Source: Temnothorax longispinosus (lineage: Eukaryota > Arthropoda > Insecta > Hymenoptera > Formicidae). Taken from it: a stretch of DNA of 64,000 bases. The first letter of the stretch is position 1, and every line of letters starts with the position of its first letter. This document shows, piece by piece, positions 39,249 through 51,114 of the stretch. The notes below the pieces were generated by a model, which searched no databases, was not told the origin of the DNA, and saw only the letters and a list, made by a program, of their open reading frames with translations. The DNA lies in the NCBI RefSeq assembly GCF_030848805.1, contig NC_092364.1, positions 11,619,650 to 11,683,649 of the forward strand. The letters run 5' to 3'. The translations under genes were made by a program, and so were the position numbers.

Positions 39249-40745
39249 AACATTCAGGAATCTATAGACCTGCACGTTATTGCAAATTCCTAGTAAATCC
39301 CATTGGACACTATTTGTACTTATAGAAGTATTACCTGTTAATACCTATAAGTAGTACCTATTATACAGTTAATATATAATTACAAGATTTTTGAACATTA
39401 TAAAGATGTGTTATATACGAGTATAGTGTTAGAGTTAGAGAGTCCCCACTAGTCCATTCGATCGTCAATGTCAGGCAACGTTAGGCGCGGTTACTACTCG
39501 GCTGGGTGATCTGCTAAGAAAGCAGGTTTTGTCGGGCGGACGTGCTATCAAACTAATACAAACCTATTCAAATTGATAGGACAAAATGTGGCTATTTTTG
39601 CGGAATCCGATTTATATCGATAGAAACTTTTCCATTTCAGTGCAGCGGGATAATTTCCAGTCAAATATAATAAAAACTGATTTAACATAGTTCAAAAACG
39701 CTATAAAAATCATTAAGGGGATCCTATAGCAAAAGCCGAACTTCCTCGATGTCGATAATGCCAACATTTCTAATCCTGTTTTCTATGTTATATATCTATA
39801 TCTGTCCTTATCTAACGAGAGGCATCTGTCCTTGTTCGATTGCTGCGCCATCTCTCGCTACACGCAATACTGCTTATCCTATCAACCTGCATGTGCTTTT
39901 GCACATATAAAAGTTAAAAAGCATGACACTTTTTTTCTAGACTTCTATCGTAGTTGTAATTGCACGATATTGTTCTTCAATGTTTTTCCTAGAAGGCTAG
40001 TATCTCATTTTGTATGTATAAACTGCAGTACTTTTGTGTAAGCAAATATTGTCGTCAGTGACAGCTCTATGTGCCCAAATTTTTAATTTTTTTTCGTTTT
40101 TGATGTAAAACCGACACTAGCCCTCTACAGTTTTGTGCGTACTTTAATTCTGTACCAGAATTTTGCAATTCCGTAAAGCCAATTAAAAGTGGTTTGTTTT
40201 TAACTAAATGTTGGTAATTACTGCCACTATAGAATTCCCTTAAGAACCAAATGCTTTTTAATGGTATTTTATGATTAAACTCAGTTAGAACCAAAATTGA
40301 CTTCAATGAAAACGATAGGATTGAATGGAGATATTCGCATTAAACCCGATGCAAACCGTTAGAATTATATTTGTTCCACAGTGATAAATTCCAATTATAC
40401 ATTTTAAATTCCGGTTCAGCATGGTTCAAAAACGCTAATAAAAACAATATAAAAACTGTTAAAATTTTAATTGATATTTTACGATTAAATGTAATTGGAA
40501 CCAATATAGACATATTAAAATATATTGAACGGAATGTGGATATTTTTATCGAATCTGATTCAAAACCATAGAAACTTACTTATACTATCGGGATAAGTTC
40601 CAGTTCAACAAGGTACAACTGATTTGAAAGTAATTATGTTTTAATGGAAAAATGCAGGTTTAAAAACACAATTTAGTCTTATTAGACCAAATAAAGCTGA
40701 TTTTCTAATGGTTTTAATCAAGCTTTTTTAGCAGGGATGATATAT
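39249..40745. repeat. AT-rich DNA with degenerate internal repeats, no gene
   Basis: Two or more versions of a unit about 100 bp long containing AATGTGGNTATTTTTNTCGAATC, CATAGAAACTT and GGGATAANTTCCAGT occur at about 39570-39680 and 40530-40625, plus weaker ones near 40390. No coding frame stands out. It resembles in style the AT-rich island at 6.1-7.5 kb. Confidence 0.45.
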
Positions 40746-40983
40746 ATTAATTTAAGCGCGACTAGTCAGCGTCGAAACGTCGGCAGAAATCAAAGAATCG
40801 AAAAGGATCTGATTTTATCTTCGGCGATGAAGCGTCCGGCTGGTAACGCGAGGAAATTATTCGGGTTACCAGTCGCGAATTCCTTGCTTACATTTGCCGG
40901 ATGATCTAAGCTTCCTCGGAATCCTCGGGAGGTTAGATAAGCAACCAATGACAGCTGGAGAAACCTCCTAAAATTGCCCACGA
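40746..40983 (+). repeat. Dispersed repeat, copy 2 (copy 1 at 567-805)
   Basis: Same orientation as copy 1. Shares CGTCGAAACGTCGGC, ACGCGAGGAAATTATTCGGG and CCTCGGGAGGTTAGATAA. Confidence 0.6.
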
Positions 40984-41367
40984 GCGAATAGCAACACGGC
41001 AAATTCGGCTAGCATTCGAATAAAAACCGAATGTCCAACCGGGACTATTCATTATTCTTTATTCCTTCAGTTTTTTTCTTTTGATCATTCTTTCAATTAT
41101 TCAGCAGTTTCAGTCATACTAACTTCAGTGCACTGACTCCCGAAATCTGCCTGAGAGCTGCGACGGCTTGACTCATTTGACAGTCTTTGACGATTTTACA
41201 AGGAGGTGTCTCCAAACGAGAAAACCACCATAGCGATTGTAAGACAAATACATTCTTAATATTTTTGCGAGCGAATAATATCCGTAAAAACATTGTAATC
41301 TCTTTCTGGTTCCCAAAAATTGCAAAAGTTGTATACCAGAACCTTATTAATAAACATATATATATAC
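40984..41367. other. No gene or element recognised
   Basis: Mixed-composition DNA; a 79-codon frame at 41187 shows no coding character. Confidence 0.4.
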
Positions 41368-41640
41368 TGTTATGTATCGGCGTAAGTAGCGCGCGTTCAC
41401 TATTCCGAATAGTGCGCGTCTTCTAGGAGAATTGCGTCCGCGAGGCTAACGACACAGGTAGATCCGCGTATCACCGATAGGGGAACCGAACTTGTGTGCG
41501 GAGCCCGCGGGGATCGGAGTCTTGCTCCAACTGGCGATCTCGCAAGTCACTCAGACAGTTATTCTTGTATTACGGAAATATATATTATATATCGAATCCG
41601 AGTTGTACATTAAAGTAAAATACACAACATATACAATATA
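41368..41640 (+). repeat. Possible Copia-type LTR and primer site
   Basis: Begins TGTTATGTATCGGCG, contains a palindrome (CGCGTTCACTATTC / GAATAGTGCGCG, 41391-41417), and near 41650 is followed by TTATAACTGGTAT, which resembles the Copia initiator-tRNA primer site TGGTATCAGAG before it dissolves into an AT repeat. No partner LTR was found, so this is tentative. Confidence 0.35.
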
Positions 41641-41897
41641 TAAAATTATAACTGGTATATATATATATATGTGTGTGAGGAAATAGATTATAAATTTTCA
41701 ATCAAACACAACCGATATTTTAGTGGACTCGCAAACTCGACGCCGCAAGTCCCTGGGGGTTATTATCCGGGCCAGGATTGACCGAAACAGGAGGGCGCGC
41801 GTCATAGAACGGAAACTTTTACAAGCCTGTCAATCGCGTTAAACATTCATCGCGTTTCGGGCCCCTTCCACCTGTTCTTGTTTCATTAACGTATCAG

Positions 41898-42149
41898 ATG
41901 CTTCCTGATACACCCGACCCCTCTCCTCTCCAAAGTCCGCCCTTTTCCTTGCTTCCTTTCGAGGAACTCAAAGAGTTCCGACGGATGATCCAATTATTAG
42001 AACTATCATATTCCCCGATTTCTTTCAATAGATCTCCCTTCTACACGCTCTCCACCTCAAGCGTGGAGATCTTCGACCACGACCGGTTACTCTCTCCCTC
42101 TCTCTCTCTCTACCTCGAGCGTCGAGATACTCGAGGAACTCCGGCGTAA
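41898..42149 (+). CDS. Hypothetical short ORF
   Basis: 84 codons, Pro/Ser-rich start (MLPDTPDPSPLQSPPFSLLP) then FEELKEFRRMIQLLE. The DNA around it contains two related segments (ACCTCAAGCGTGGAGATCTT and ACCTCGAGCGTCGAGATACT), which suggests duplication. Its position after the possible Copia LTR would suit a gag leader, but it lacks gag motifs. Weak evidence for a real gene. Confidence 0.2.
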   Translation: MLPDTPDPSPLQSPPFSLLPFEELKEFRRMIQLLELSYSPISFNRSPFYTLSTSSVEIFDHDRLLSPSLSLYLERRDTRGTPA

Positions 42150-42282
42150 CCTCATCTCCAGTTTCAACATCTACTAGCGTAGAGATAATCGATGAATTTC
42201 TTGATTTTTAGTTTTTATTATTTTTTAAATAATTATTTTATATTATTTTAAATAATTTTAGATTATTTTAATTAATTATGTA

Positions 42283-44073
42283 GGGAGACCGGGGCTAAAA
42301 CGTCAACGGGGTTGAACCGTCAAATCAAATATCTCGGAACCTGTATATTGTGCGAACTCGCTATTAACATTGTAAACGCTGCTTATGGTACCCATGTAAC
42401 CAACAGAGTTTCGGCAGGTTACCTGCCGTGTTATGATTTTTACGAGGGCAAACGTGTTTTCGGAAGGTGAAAGTTACATTTTCTGCGCGTGGTGTAATAT
42501 CTGCAATAATATTTGCTCTCCAAATCTTGAGGTACGTAATTATAAAGAGTAATGCATGCTGAACACAAATCCAGTGTAGTTTTTTCATTATCTAATATTT
42601 CGTAGGCGATCAAACCTGAAACTTGTGTTTGGGGTTAATCCGTCAGTAAGCAGTCCGGGTGCATTTCCAAGGCATTTCCGGGCATTTCCAGGCTCACTGC
42701 ATATGGAATATGGATGAGACGGGAATTACAACCGTTCAGACACGGTAATAGAGTCATCGGACGTCGAGGAGTGAAACAAGTCAGACGAGTGACTTCTGCG
42801 GAAAGAGGATCCCTCGTAACTATTTTTTAATAATGTTTCGCATAAAAATTTTAAATAAATTTTTATATTTTTTTTTAAAAAACAATTATTAAAATGTATC
42901 TTATCATTTTTCAGGATTAGATATACGTAGGGTAGACCGGGGCACGTTGTCACACGGGGCACGTTGTCGCATCGGCTTTATTTAAAAAACTAATAACCAG
43001 AGGGCAGCACCCGTCATTCCCAAAACGTGTTAGTGTATGCCCATCTTTGGTGTGTTTACAGTGTTGAGATTGCTCCAGCCGTGTTGACGTAAAATCAACT
43101 TAAAAGTTTTTTGCGACCGTAAGTAAAATTTTATTGTCTAATATTTAACGTACTGGACATGAAGCTTATGTTTTTTTTCAAATAGACCTTTATATTATCT
43201 TAAAGTATGTACTTTTACCTACCGCGTGCAATACCTAACCTTATGAATATCTCAAACGTGTCGGCCATGAGGCTGTTTGAAGTAAAAAAATGCCCTCGGG
43301 GCACGTTGTCACGACGGGGCACGGGGCACGACAACTATTGCGAATCTTCGGATGACGATGACGAGTAAAAAGATTTTATGTTTAATCACCGACATGATTA
43401 TAAAAAAAAATGTGTATCAATAAGTTGCGCATTCGAGTGGAATTCTTGTATTTAGATTAAGACTAAAACTTCGTGTTTTTTGTACTTTTTTGAAATAAAA
43501 TAAATGTTTCTGTGAAGGATTTTACTTTTTTACATTGCAGCGCACTATAATATATTGATATTTACGTTGAATACAGTTTGGATAACATTTTGTATGCAAT
43601 TACATTTGATGTGACAACGTGCCCCGGTCACGGGGCACGTTGTCACAAGCGACCTGTCATTATTTATTGTTATGTAACAACTGTAGAGTAACAATCACAC
43701 AAAATTCGATACTGTCCAATTGAAGCTGAAGGTTTACTCGAAATTTTGGCATATCACAGTACTCTCAAATATTGAATGTAAAAAATACAAAAAATATTGA
43801 AAAAAATGTGTGACAACGTGCCCCGGTCTACCCTATATGTATTGAAAATGCAGTGTGACGGTTAAATCCCGGCATTTTTAAGATTTCAATTTTTCCACCA
43901 TTGTTGTTTTCTATACCGGTTAAACAAAGCGACGTAGACAAAAATTTCCTATATAAATTTTGTAGCTAAAGGTTCATTCTTTACAGTGGTATACCACATT
44001 TAACTAAAATTATTTATTTTGTTGATAAAAATCGGCACCGAAAAAAAACTGACGGTTTATCCCCGGTCTCCCC
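42283..44073. mobile_element. Outer TA-flanked TIR element (GGGAGACCGGGG ends)
   Basis: The left end GGGAGACCGGGGCTAAAACG and the right end on the other strand GGGGAGACCGGGGATAAACC form TIRs flanked by TA (42281-42282, 44074-44075). A 15-bp motif GGGGTTNAACCGTCA and variants recurs near both ends and inside (about 42293, 42309, 42633; inverted near 43857 and 44050). A second element (42930-43833) is inserted in it. No transposase frame remains. Confidence 0.75.
42930..43833. mobile_element. Inner TA-flanked TIR element (GGGTAGACCGGGGC ends)
   Basis: 904 bp with TIRs GGGTAGACCGGGGCACGTTG and TA on both sides. The motif GGGGCACGTTGTCACA appears at least seven times: 42939, 42956 and 43298 on the plus strand, a partial doubled copy near 43316, a head-to-head pair 43611-43646, and 43810 inverted. 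A frame end YCESSDDDDE followed by TAA (about 43339-43368) looks like the acidic C-terminus of a transposase, the rest being deleted. Probably a deletion derivative of an autonomous Tc1/mariner/pogo-like transposon. Confidence 0.75.
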
Positions 44074-44075
44074 TA

Positions 44076-46339
44076 CATTTAACCGCGACATAATTACTTA
44101 TTTTATTTTTATTGCGATCCGACATACACCCACACACACATTCACTCTCATATTTAGAAATTCAGATGTAAATTTATCTAAACTTATCAAAATGTACTTC
44201 TGGCTGGCAAGATATTGATTTGCACAGATTCTTTCCCCATAGAAATCCTGCCTAAACACCTCCAAACTAATGTAACATCCGCGGATTATATGTCATACGC
44301 ACGAACAGCCCACATGCACACCACACATTTATTCATGGCATATTTCACTCCGCAAGTGTATAATGTATCACTGTTTTTGTAATAAATGTTTGTATTAATT
44401 TTAAACAGATCTTAACCATTTTTTATTTAATTTAAGACTTATTCCTCAATTTCCTTCACTCCCAAAATCGCATAAAGTCTGATCCCCGGTAATAGGAATT
44501 ATAATTCTTGACCGCAAACTCACTGTAGGCGTAATAGCGTCCCTTGTGGACGTTGACCCACTATTGTAGTCTTCATAAAGTGAATTCGATTCGAGGCACC
44601 CTTCCCACCGCGTACCCGAGATAACTAAGAGATCTGGTTACGTCCTCTCATACCCCCTCCTCTAGATAACTTTTCCTTCGCTATCCTTCAAAGTAATTCC
44701 CGTAAATTCCGGGGTTTGAATGTAACATTGCACTGGCTGAATTTTTGAAAATTCTCGTAACTATGAATGCTTTTCTAACTTATTACCAGATCCTACAACT
44801 TTATTGCATATGCCGAAATATACTAAAATCAAAACTGTTTTATTTGATCTATATTCTCATTTTGGAGTTTGTGTCGTATTAGAGAAATATTATACATCTC
44901 AACATTAGCTACTATTATCAAAAATAAAGTATTTAATTTAAAAAATTGAAGGTGACTCACGTGACCTTAAAAAATAGATTTTATCAAAAATTGATTTCAC
45001 CATTGTTTGTCCCTCTCCAGACCATACAATTTTTATCTGAAACATTTTCTTCTAAAATTGAAAAAAATAAAAATTTTGGAGGTGGTTGTTTAAAATAGGA
45101 TACTCTGTATATACATATGCTTTCTGTAATTTTATATTGTAATTTAAAATAAAAAATATTGTTTGTAATAAAATATTTTAATAAGCAGGCATACATTTTC
45201 CTGTACATCCAGCGGTTTCACAACTACAGTAAAGTGCATATTTTAATGAATTTGCGATTTATATGTATGTACGTAATAATTAAGCATGTACGCATTGTAC
45301 TTTTAATGCGTTCACAAATGACAATTAATAACGCCGTTATGTTAATGAATATTTTAAGAATAAAAAACTTGTTGAGCGACTTGCTTATAAAATAAGAATT
45401 AATTAATTAAAATTAATTAGCATTTATGTTTTTGCACATAACATATTATAACAATTTATAACCCTTCTCTTTTCCTTTTTCTCTTCTCTTTTTCTCTTAC
45501 TCTCTCTATCCCATCTTCTACATTATAATATTGATTGTGCGTAAAAAAAATTGTTGGTCTCAAGTTACTAACAATAAGTTACAATGCTATAACGCCGAGT
45601 AGAAATTCCAATATTTAGTACAATATATATCTACTTTTAGTAGCAAGATTTCGAGATCTTGAGATAACCGCATTAACCTTAAATGGACCGATTGCAATCG
45701 AGAGCTGCATCAGCATTACATAAGAAAAGTGTAAAATGTTTACTATGTATGTTGAAATGAAAGGATATGTTTATAAAATAAACACTTTTTTTGTAAAATA
45801 CTCTGAATTCTCTCAACAATAATCAATGAATAGCCGTAAAATTAACGTAAAATACAACCTATCTTTTTAAACTGTTTTTTTCCATAATATTTTGTCGCAT
45901 TAATTTTTACTTAATTTATGCCTATATATTTAAGCCTTAAAAATTGCGAAAAGTAAAAAAATCACGGTACTATCGTGTTTAGGGAAAAGATAACTGGTCC
46001 AACGATTTGATGAAAGCAAAGTCTCTCCGCTGGGTGATACACCCGTCAATTGCCGACGTAGAAAAAAATGATTCTCAAGGTGGAAAGCAAACTTACCCTG
46101 ATTTGTCGAGTCCAATAAAATCAAAAAAAAGAAAATTAAGCAACCCGTTAAACGTCGAGAACCCCGTTGCAGAAAAGAATGAATTCCAGATCTTCCAGAT
46201 TGCCCCCGATAGCGGTCATTTCGGCGGCGAGTTAACGACGATTGTTTTTCAAATCATTATATCCCGTATATTTTCACTAATCATTAATTAAATATTCTTT
46301 TTCTTATTTTATAAACAATTATTTTATAACGACCTGCCG
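44076..46339. other. AT-rich DNA, no gene supported
   Basis: Long AT-rich stretch with simple-sequence patches (for example TCTCTTTTTCTC near 45470). A 94-codon frame at 46007-46291 with a Lys-rich patch (SPIKSKKRKLSN) is the longest one and lacks other support. No transposon ends recognised. Confidence 0.45.
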
Positions 46340-47337
46340 TTTTCCTCAAACGCGGACTAGTTCTTTGGATTCCGGGGTAAGATACTAAAACCGAGAACGC
46401 TTGGCAGAGGGTGATAACCCTCAACATCTTGGGTACTAGAGGGAGTGTACAGTGATCTGGAGTTCGAGCTGACGGCCGAGAATGCTCAGCATAGACTGAG
46501 AATACTCAACCTCTGTTTTTGTCAACTCTGGAGGATCGAAAAGTTTTCAGAGCTCGAGTTCAGCAGCGGATCGCATCCTGAAGCTGGTTCGAGAACGAAG
46601 TAATTTTGTAGCACGGTGATCAGGGTTTTATACCCGTATGGAGTGATGTAATTCGGTGAGGGTTACCGATCATCCAAACGAGGCGAGCATCAAGTAAATA
46701 ATTAAAGCGCTGCAAAACTACGCCCCTAGCGGTGTCGCGATCTTCCTCAGCGAAAATCAGTTGTCTTCGGCGGCGCTCGGCGCTCCGAGCGGTTACGGCA
46801 GCGCTTCGAGTCTTTGTCTCGGGGCTAGCGTTCTATATATAAAAAGAAGTGCGACCGAGTATATGTATAGATATTACCTGTAGAGAAAATGGATGCCTGA
46901 TATTCTCCATCGTTTTATCTAACTGACCGTAATCTCCAGAAAATGGAGTTTTGTGAGAGTGGGACGACGCGGACACTGTACAAGTGCGGATGATTAGAAA
47001 CCGAAAGGTCCTGAAGAATACGACTCAACTAAATATTGAGCATATTTAGTTGAGCATTCAAGTATACAACGTTTATTATATCCCATATATTCAGGTGCAC
47101 AGGTCTCATTTAAAGACGAGTTATATTTATTCTTTATTCAAAGTGTGTAGAAAAAATGGCGGAGTAAATCAGTAGTTACATTAAATTGGTCGCACTTATT
47201 TTAATATATAGAACTCTACTCACAACTTGTTATCGCAATTACATATGATTAAAAATAAATATGGACGTACCGCACTCATGTTCTCGCATGGCTGATAACT
47301 GCCGGGAACGATACAATTATTGCGGTGCATAATTACA
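46340..47337 (-). repeat. 3' LTR region of element GH
   Basis: Ends GGTGCATAATTACA next to a poor purine tract. Its left part has CCGAGAACGCTTGGCAGAG and GCCGAGAATGCTCAGCATAG blocks that recall the palindrome-headed repeats in the B LTR. The start is not sharply defined. Confidence 0.5.
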
Positions 47338-47394
47338 TTCTACCTCTTTTTTAAAGTGCCTGCATCAAGAAGCACATTTGTTCTACTTTTTGCG

Positions 47395-47620
47395 GTAGGA
47401 TTATAACCAGCCGGTGTTGCCGAACCGGAGATGACAATATTGGTTGTCAAGCCTCGCCTTATACTGTCGGCTCACAAAATCACGAAATATGGTACGTCTA
47501 TGACGATCTAGGTTCGACTTCCACTGGTATTGATGGTGGCGGCAACCATGACCTGTAGAAGCTCTGAAGTAGACCGTGGTGATTCTGGCTCGATGTGAGG
47601 ACAATGTGGCAACGGCGTGG
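47395..47620 (-). pseudogene. ORF3 remnant of element GH
   Basis: Minus-strand frames read PPPSIPVEVE and then, after a shift, RDFVSRQYKARLDNQYCHLR followed by FGNTG. The ORF3 of B has PPPPIPVAVED followed by HVSRQHKTRSGSKRWHIR and FNATG at the same place, directly before the 3' LTR. Upstream Pro/Ser-rich sequence (47752-47640) also fits. This is the main evidence that ORF3 is a conserved gene. It is broken here by shifts and a stop. Confidence 0.6.
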
Positions 47621-47759
47621 TGAGTCAGGCCTGTTTGGTCCGGTTGTTGACATCAGCTCGTTAGACGATTGTGCCGATTTTTGATACACTTCGGATTCGG
47701 GCGGTGATGGGCGAGCGGATGGTAGAGTTGTCTTTGGTTTGGATCGGAACAAGGTGATT

Positions 47760-48384
47760 CAACGTTTGTCGATTGACGGGCAGGTCGGATCGTATTCCGA
47801 CCGATTGCAGCTTTTGGATCACGCTGACGATCTTTTCTTACATTGCTAGTTGCTTTCAATCTGGCGAGATAAACAGTTTTCTGGGTCGGTGTCGTCGCGC
47901 GCGGGGTGACATCGATTATTTATTCGATGATTGTTACAATTTTATTTGTCTCGTGATCCGAAATGTTGTCGGCGGGTTGCTGGTCGATAGGGACGGACTT
48001 TGTTGGATAATGGACAGTTCCGTTTCCAGACCCACTCTCATATCCGTGTCCGTTAGTTTCGTCCACGCAGGTTATGTCGCTCCTGTTGCTGGAAGGCTCG
48101 GGACAACGGAATTTTTACAAATTCATAAGCTTCTTCTAATCGACAGTGGATGATGTGCGATGGTGTAGGCTCCTGTCTTCACGTTTTCTCTTGATCGGCG
48201 TAATTCGCGCCCGTGGTTGAGAAAAGCAGGCGTGTAATCGGTGACGTAATAATACATTGCCTTATCATACGCGCCCTACGTGCCGCGAACTGGATCTTGG
48301 ATAGTTTGTTCCAGGTCTTGTAACTTTCTTTAATGTGTTGCGCTATCATTGTCTTTATATAGTCCGGTTGGTGCGATTGACGGG
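47760..48384 (-). pseudogene. Integrase C-terminal part of element GH
   Basis: After element I the minus-strand integrase resumes with a N-R-T-N-R segment, then further on LEEAYEFVKIPLSRAFQQQE and WKRNCPLSNK, corresponding to LEEAYELVRVHLARAFQRQE and WKREYPLSNK in B. Stops are frequent. Confidence 0.7.
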
Positions 48385-48659
48385 TGTTCTACGTTCTGGG
48401 AATGAGGTCCGCTGAATAATAATGCACTTGAGTCCGATTTTGAGTCCACAACCACTTTATTTCTACCAGATTGTAACTGCGCGCACACGTGCGTACCGGT
48501 CGTGCTATTCGCCATACATGCTTAATTACATCTAACGTTCGCAAGTCGAGACGCTTCCTTCCTCCTACAACACCATCTTAAGCACCATCTCTAACGGCAT
48601 CTCTAACGCCCTCGCTAAGCGCCACCTCTAACGCGGGAGATTTAACTCAAATCTCATCA
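48385..48659 (-). repeat. 3' LTR of element I
   Basis: 275 bp, TGTTCTACG...TCTCATCA; partner of 52521-52798, clearly diverged. To its right TACTGCCCCCCCCCC is the reverse of a purine tract. It contains a CCATCTCTAACG-type short repeat. Confidence 0.92.
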
Positions 48660-48839
48660 TACTGCCCCCCCCCCTAGAAAGCACAGCTTTCAAGTATATA
48701 TAAAAAGAACAAATACAATGTGGGGGACTCGTAGTATATAAATTAAATACAATATGGCTTAGGTAATTCCCTGTTGACGGGTGGTGGCAGTCTTTGGTGT
48801 AATTCGCTGTTATCCTGAGAGTGACTCCTGTTCTGGCAA

Positions 48840-50460
48840 GGGCTAGGTGACAGGACGTTTGAAGATGCGGTTGTTCGAACCCCTTAAGGTAACGATACGA
48901 GTTACCCCATCTTTCCCAGGATGTGTTTCAATTATTCGTGCCATTGGCCACTTTAATGGAGGCGAATAATCTTCACGAACAATTACCAAGGTGTCTGGTT
49001 TGAAACGATCAATGGATGGATCGTTCCACTTGTTTTAATTTGCAGCTGATGTAAGTAAGTACATACAAAAACGCACATGTATGTTTTAATATTCGCAGGA
49101 CCCCAGGTTTCACGAAAAAAGGCCCTTAGTAATCAAGACCGCAACAATAAAACGCTCTAATTGGGATGACTCTGTGACTCGGTAGAGCACCCATAATACA
49201 ACTAGATGGTGAAGGATTTACTCGAAAACATCTACTACAAGACATTATCGCTCGCTTAACTAATACCTTTCCTGAGGTTATCCAGTACTGAGTTTGCAAC
49301 GCCGCTAAAAGTAATTAAGCTCCTGCATGGAGCATACGGAAATGACGATGTCGCACAATTAACAACGCAAGTGGGTTCAAATGTGACAATATCACAGGAT
49401 GTTGTTCATACGGTATTGGCGCATTGTTTAATCTACCTCCTATTTTTAGTAAACCTTCCTTATCCAGAAACGGTCTTAGCTTAACGATTTGACTATGTTT
49501 AGGAATTGGTTTGTCCCTTTTTAATTTCTCAATTTTGCGCGCAAAATTCTGTTGCGCAATTCGAACCAGAGCCTTCGTACCATTATTAAGCTCGTCTGCA
49601 TTGAGCGCGCCCACTGATCTCTGAGTACGTTTGACACGAGAATTTTTTATAAATCTGCAACAATATGAGATTACTCGAGTGAGTCTTGAAAACAGTGAGT
49701 ACCGCGTCAAAAGATAGAATAGATCTGGGTCTGGGTTAGTTAGGGTCATCATTATCTAAGATTTCCCTTGTCGTACTTCTGGTACCATTTCAGGCGTGCG
49801 CGTGGGTTGTAAGCCAATGTTGCTCATCTTCGGCCAGCCATGATGGGCCATTCCACCACAACTTAGAATTTGCTAGATCTTGAAAATTGGCACCTCTTGA
49901 AATAAGATTGGCAAGATTATGCTGCGTTGACACATGATGCCAATTATTTGTTGTGAACTCTTGTATCTCACCAACCCTATTTGCGACGAAGATGTACCAA
50001 CGTCCTGGAGGTCCTGCAATCCAGTGAAACACTATCTCGGAGTCACTTTACTAATAGAATTTATTTTGATCTAGGGTCAGAGCCTATCTAATTTTTGCTG
50101 ATAATCTCGTCAATAAGTTCCTACCTCACGCCACAGTTCCTACCTCGCCAACCTCACTAAGTTCCAGTCGGGGAAAAGTCACAGAGTGCAATGGTGCTAT
50201 TCTTGACCTTGCAGTCAATAGATATACCAAGTGATGGCCTTGTTCATCTGTAGTCCTCACGTACATGCATGCTCCAAATGCCTCCAAAGCATCACAAAAT
50301 CCATAGATTTAAATAGAGTCAATGTTTCCTTGACGTGCTTGTCTTGTCAATACGATGTCCTCTAACTCTTTCAATTGAGTCTGATACTGGATCCATGCCG
50401 TGTAAATGTCTTGCGGTACTGCCTCATCTCACGTGATCTTCAACTGCCACAGGGTGTGTG
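48840..50460 (-). pseudogene. Pol of element I, RNase H-like to C-terminal region
   Basis: Order on the minus strand: an RNase H-like piece (CTYVRTTDEQGHHLVYLLTA, about 50200), connection frames 50032-49790 (WHHVSTQHNLANLISRGANF, LWWNGPSWL) and 49752-49315 (LRPFLDKEGLLKIGGRLNNA, HPVILSHLNPLALLIVRHRH, the integrase zinc region), then at about 49010-48880 PDTLVIVREDYSPPLKWPMA and the RIIETHPGKDGVTRIVTLR block (the C-terminal domain of BEL/Pao Pol). The rve core between them is absent. Multiple stops. Confidence 0.85.
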
Positions 50461-51080
50461 GCAACATTTTTGCGCGTACTGTGACGGGACTAATTAGCCC
50501 GAAAGGATCGAATATCTTTGCAATTGTAGATAATATAGTTCGTTTCGTAACCTTCTGAAGAAGATGGATGTGTATGGAGAATTGCAAGATATCTGAATCT
50601 GGACCTCACAGAAGTCCCAACGTTTTAGGATCTCTCAGGTCTTGGAAGTGTTTCTACGGAATTGATCTTCTAGAATTCGATGTTTATTGCTGGCCCATTT
50701 CCTTAGTTTGAAGCCATACTCTTGGAATATTCTTGTTAAATCTGACTTCAGTTTTCTTGCTTCTTCTATGATTTTTGCTTCCGTCGAGAGATTATCCACG
50801 TAAAAATCCTTTTTGATTACTTGGCTAGCTTGGGGGTTTGTCTGTTGACAGTCTTCTGAAATCTGTTCTATGCATCGCGTGGCCAGATGTGGCGCATCTG
50901 CCATCCCATAAGTAACGGTGTTCAGCTAGAGGGTTTGGATTTCGTCCTCCGGTTTCTCTCGCCAATGATTAACTGGTATTTTCGTTGTTCCGGATCGATT
51001 AAGATCTCCCTATACACCTTTGTAATGTCCGCTGTTAACACGTATAGATGTTGTCGAAACCGTACTAAGTGGTAAAACAA
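50461..51080 (-). pseudogene. Reverse transcriptase of element I
   Basis: The minus-strand frame 50904-50635 holds APHLATRCIEQISEDC, catalytic DFYVDNLST (the BEL/Pao YVDD box with Asp to Asn), KLKSDLTRIFQEYGFKLRKW. Upstream fragments near 51000 (LGRIVL, NRSGTTKI) belong to the RT fingers. The second catalytic Asp is lost and the frame is broken, so it is inactive. Confidence 0.85.
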
Positions 51081-51114
51081 TTCGTCCTAAATTGTAGGTC
51101 CGATATATTGCACG

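Noticed and set aside
49315..49315. Possible host gene with zinc-binding domain at 49.3-49.8 kb
   Set aside because: It sits between two BEL/Pao LTRs in the correct order after RT and matches the integrase zinc region of that family.
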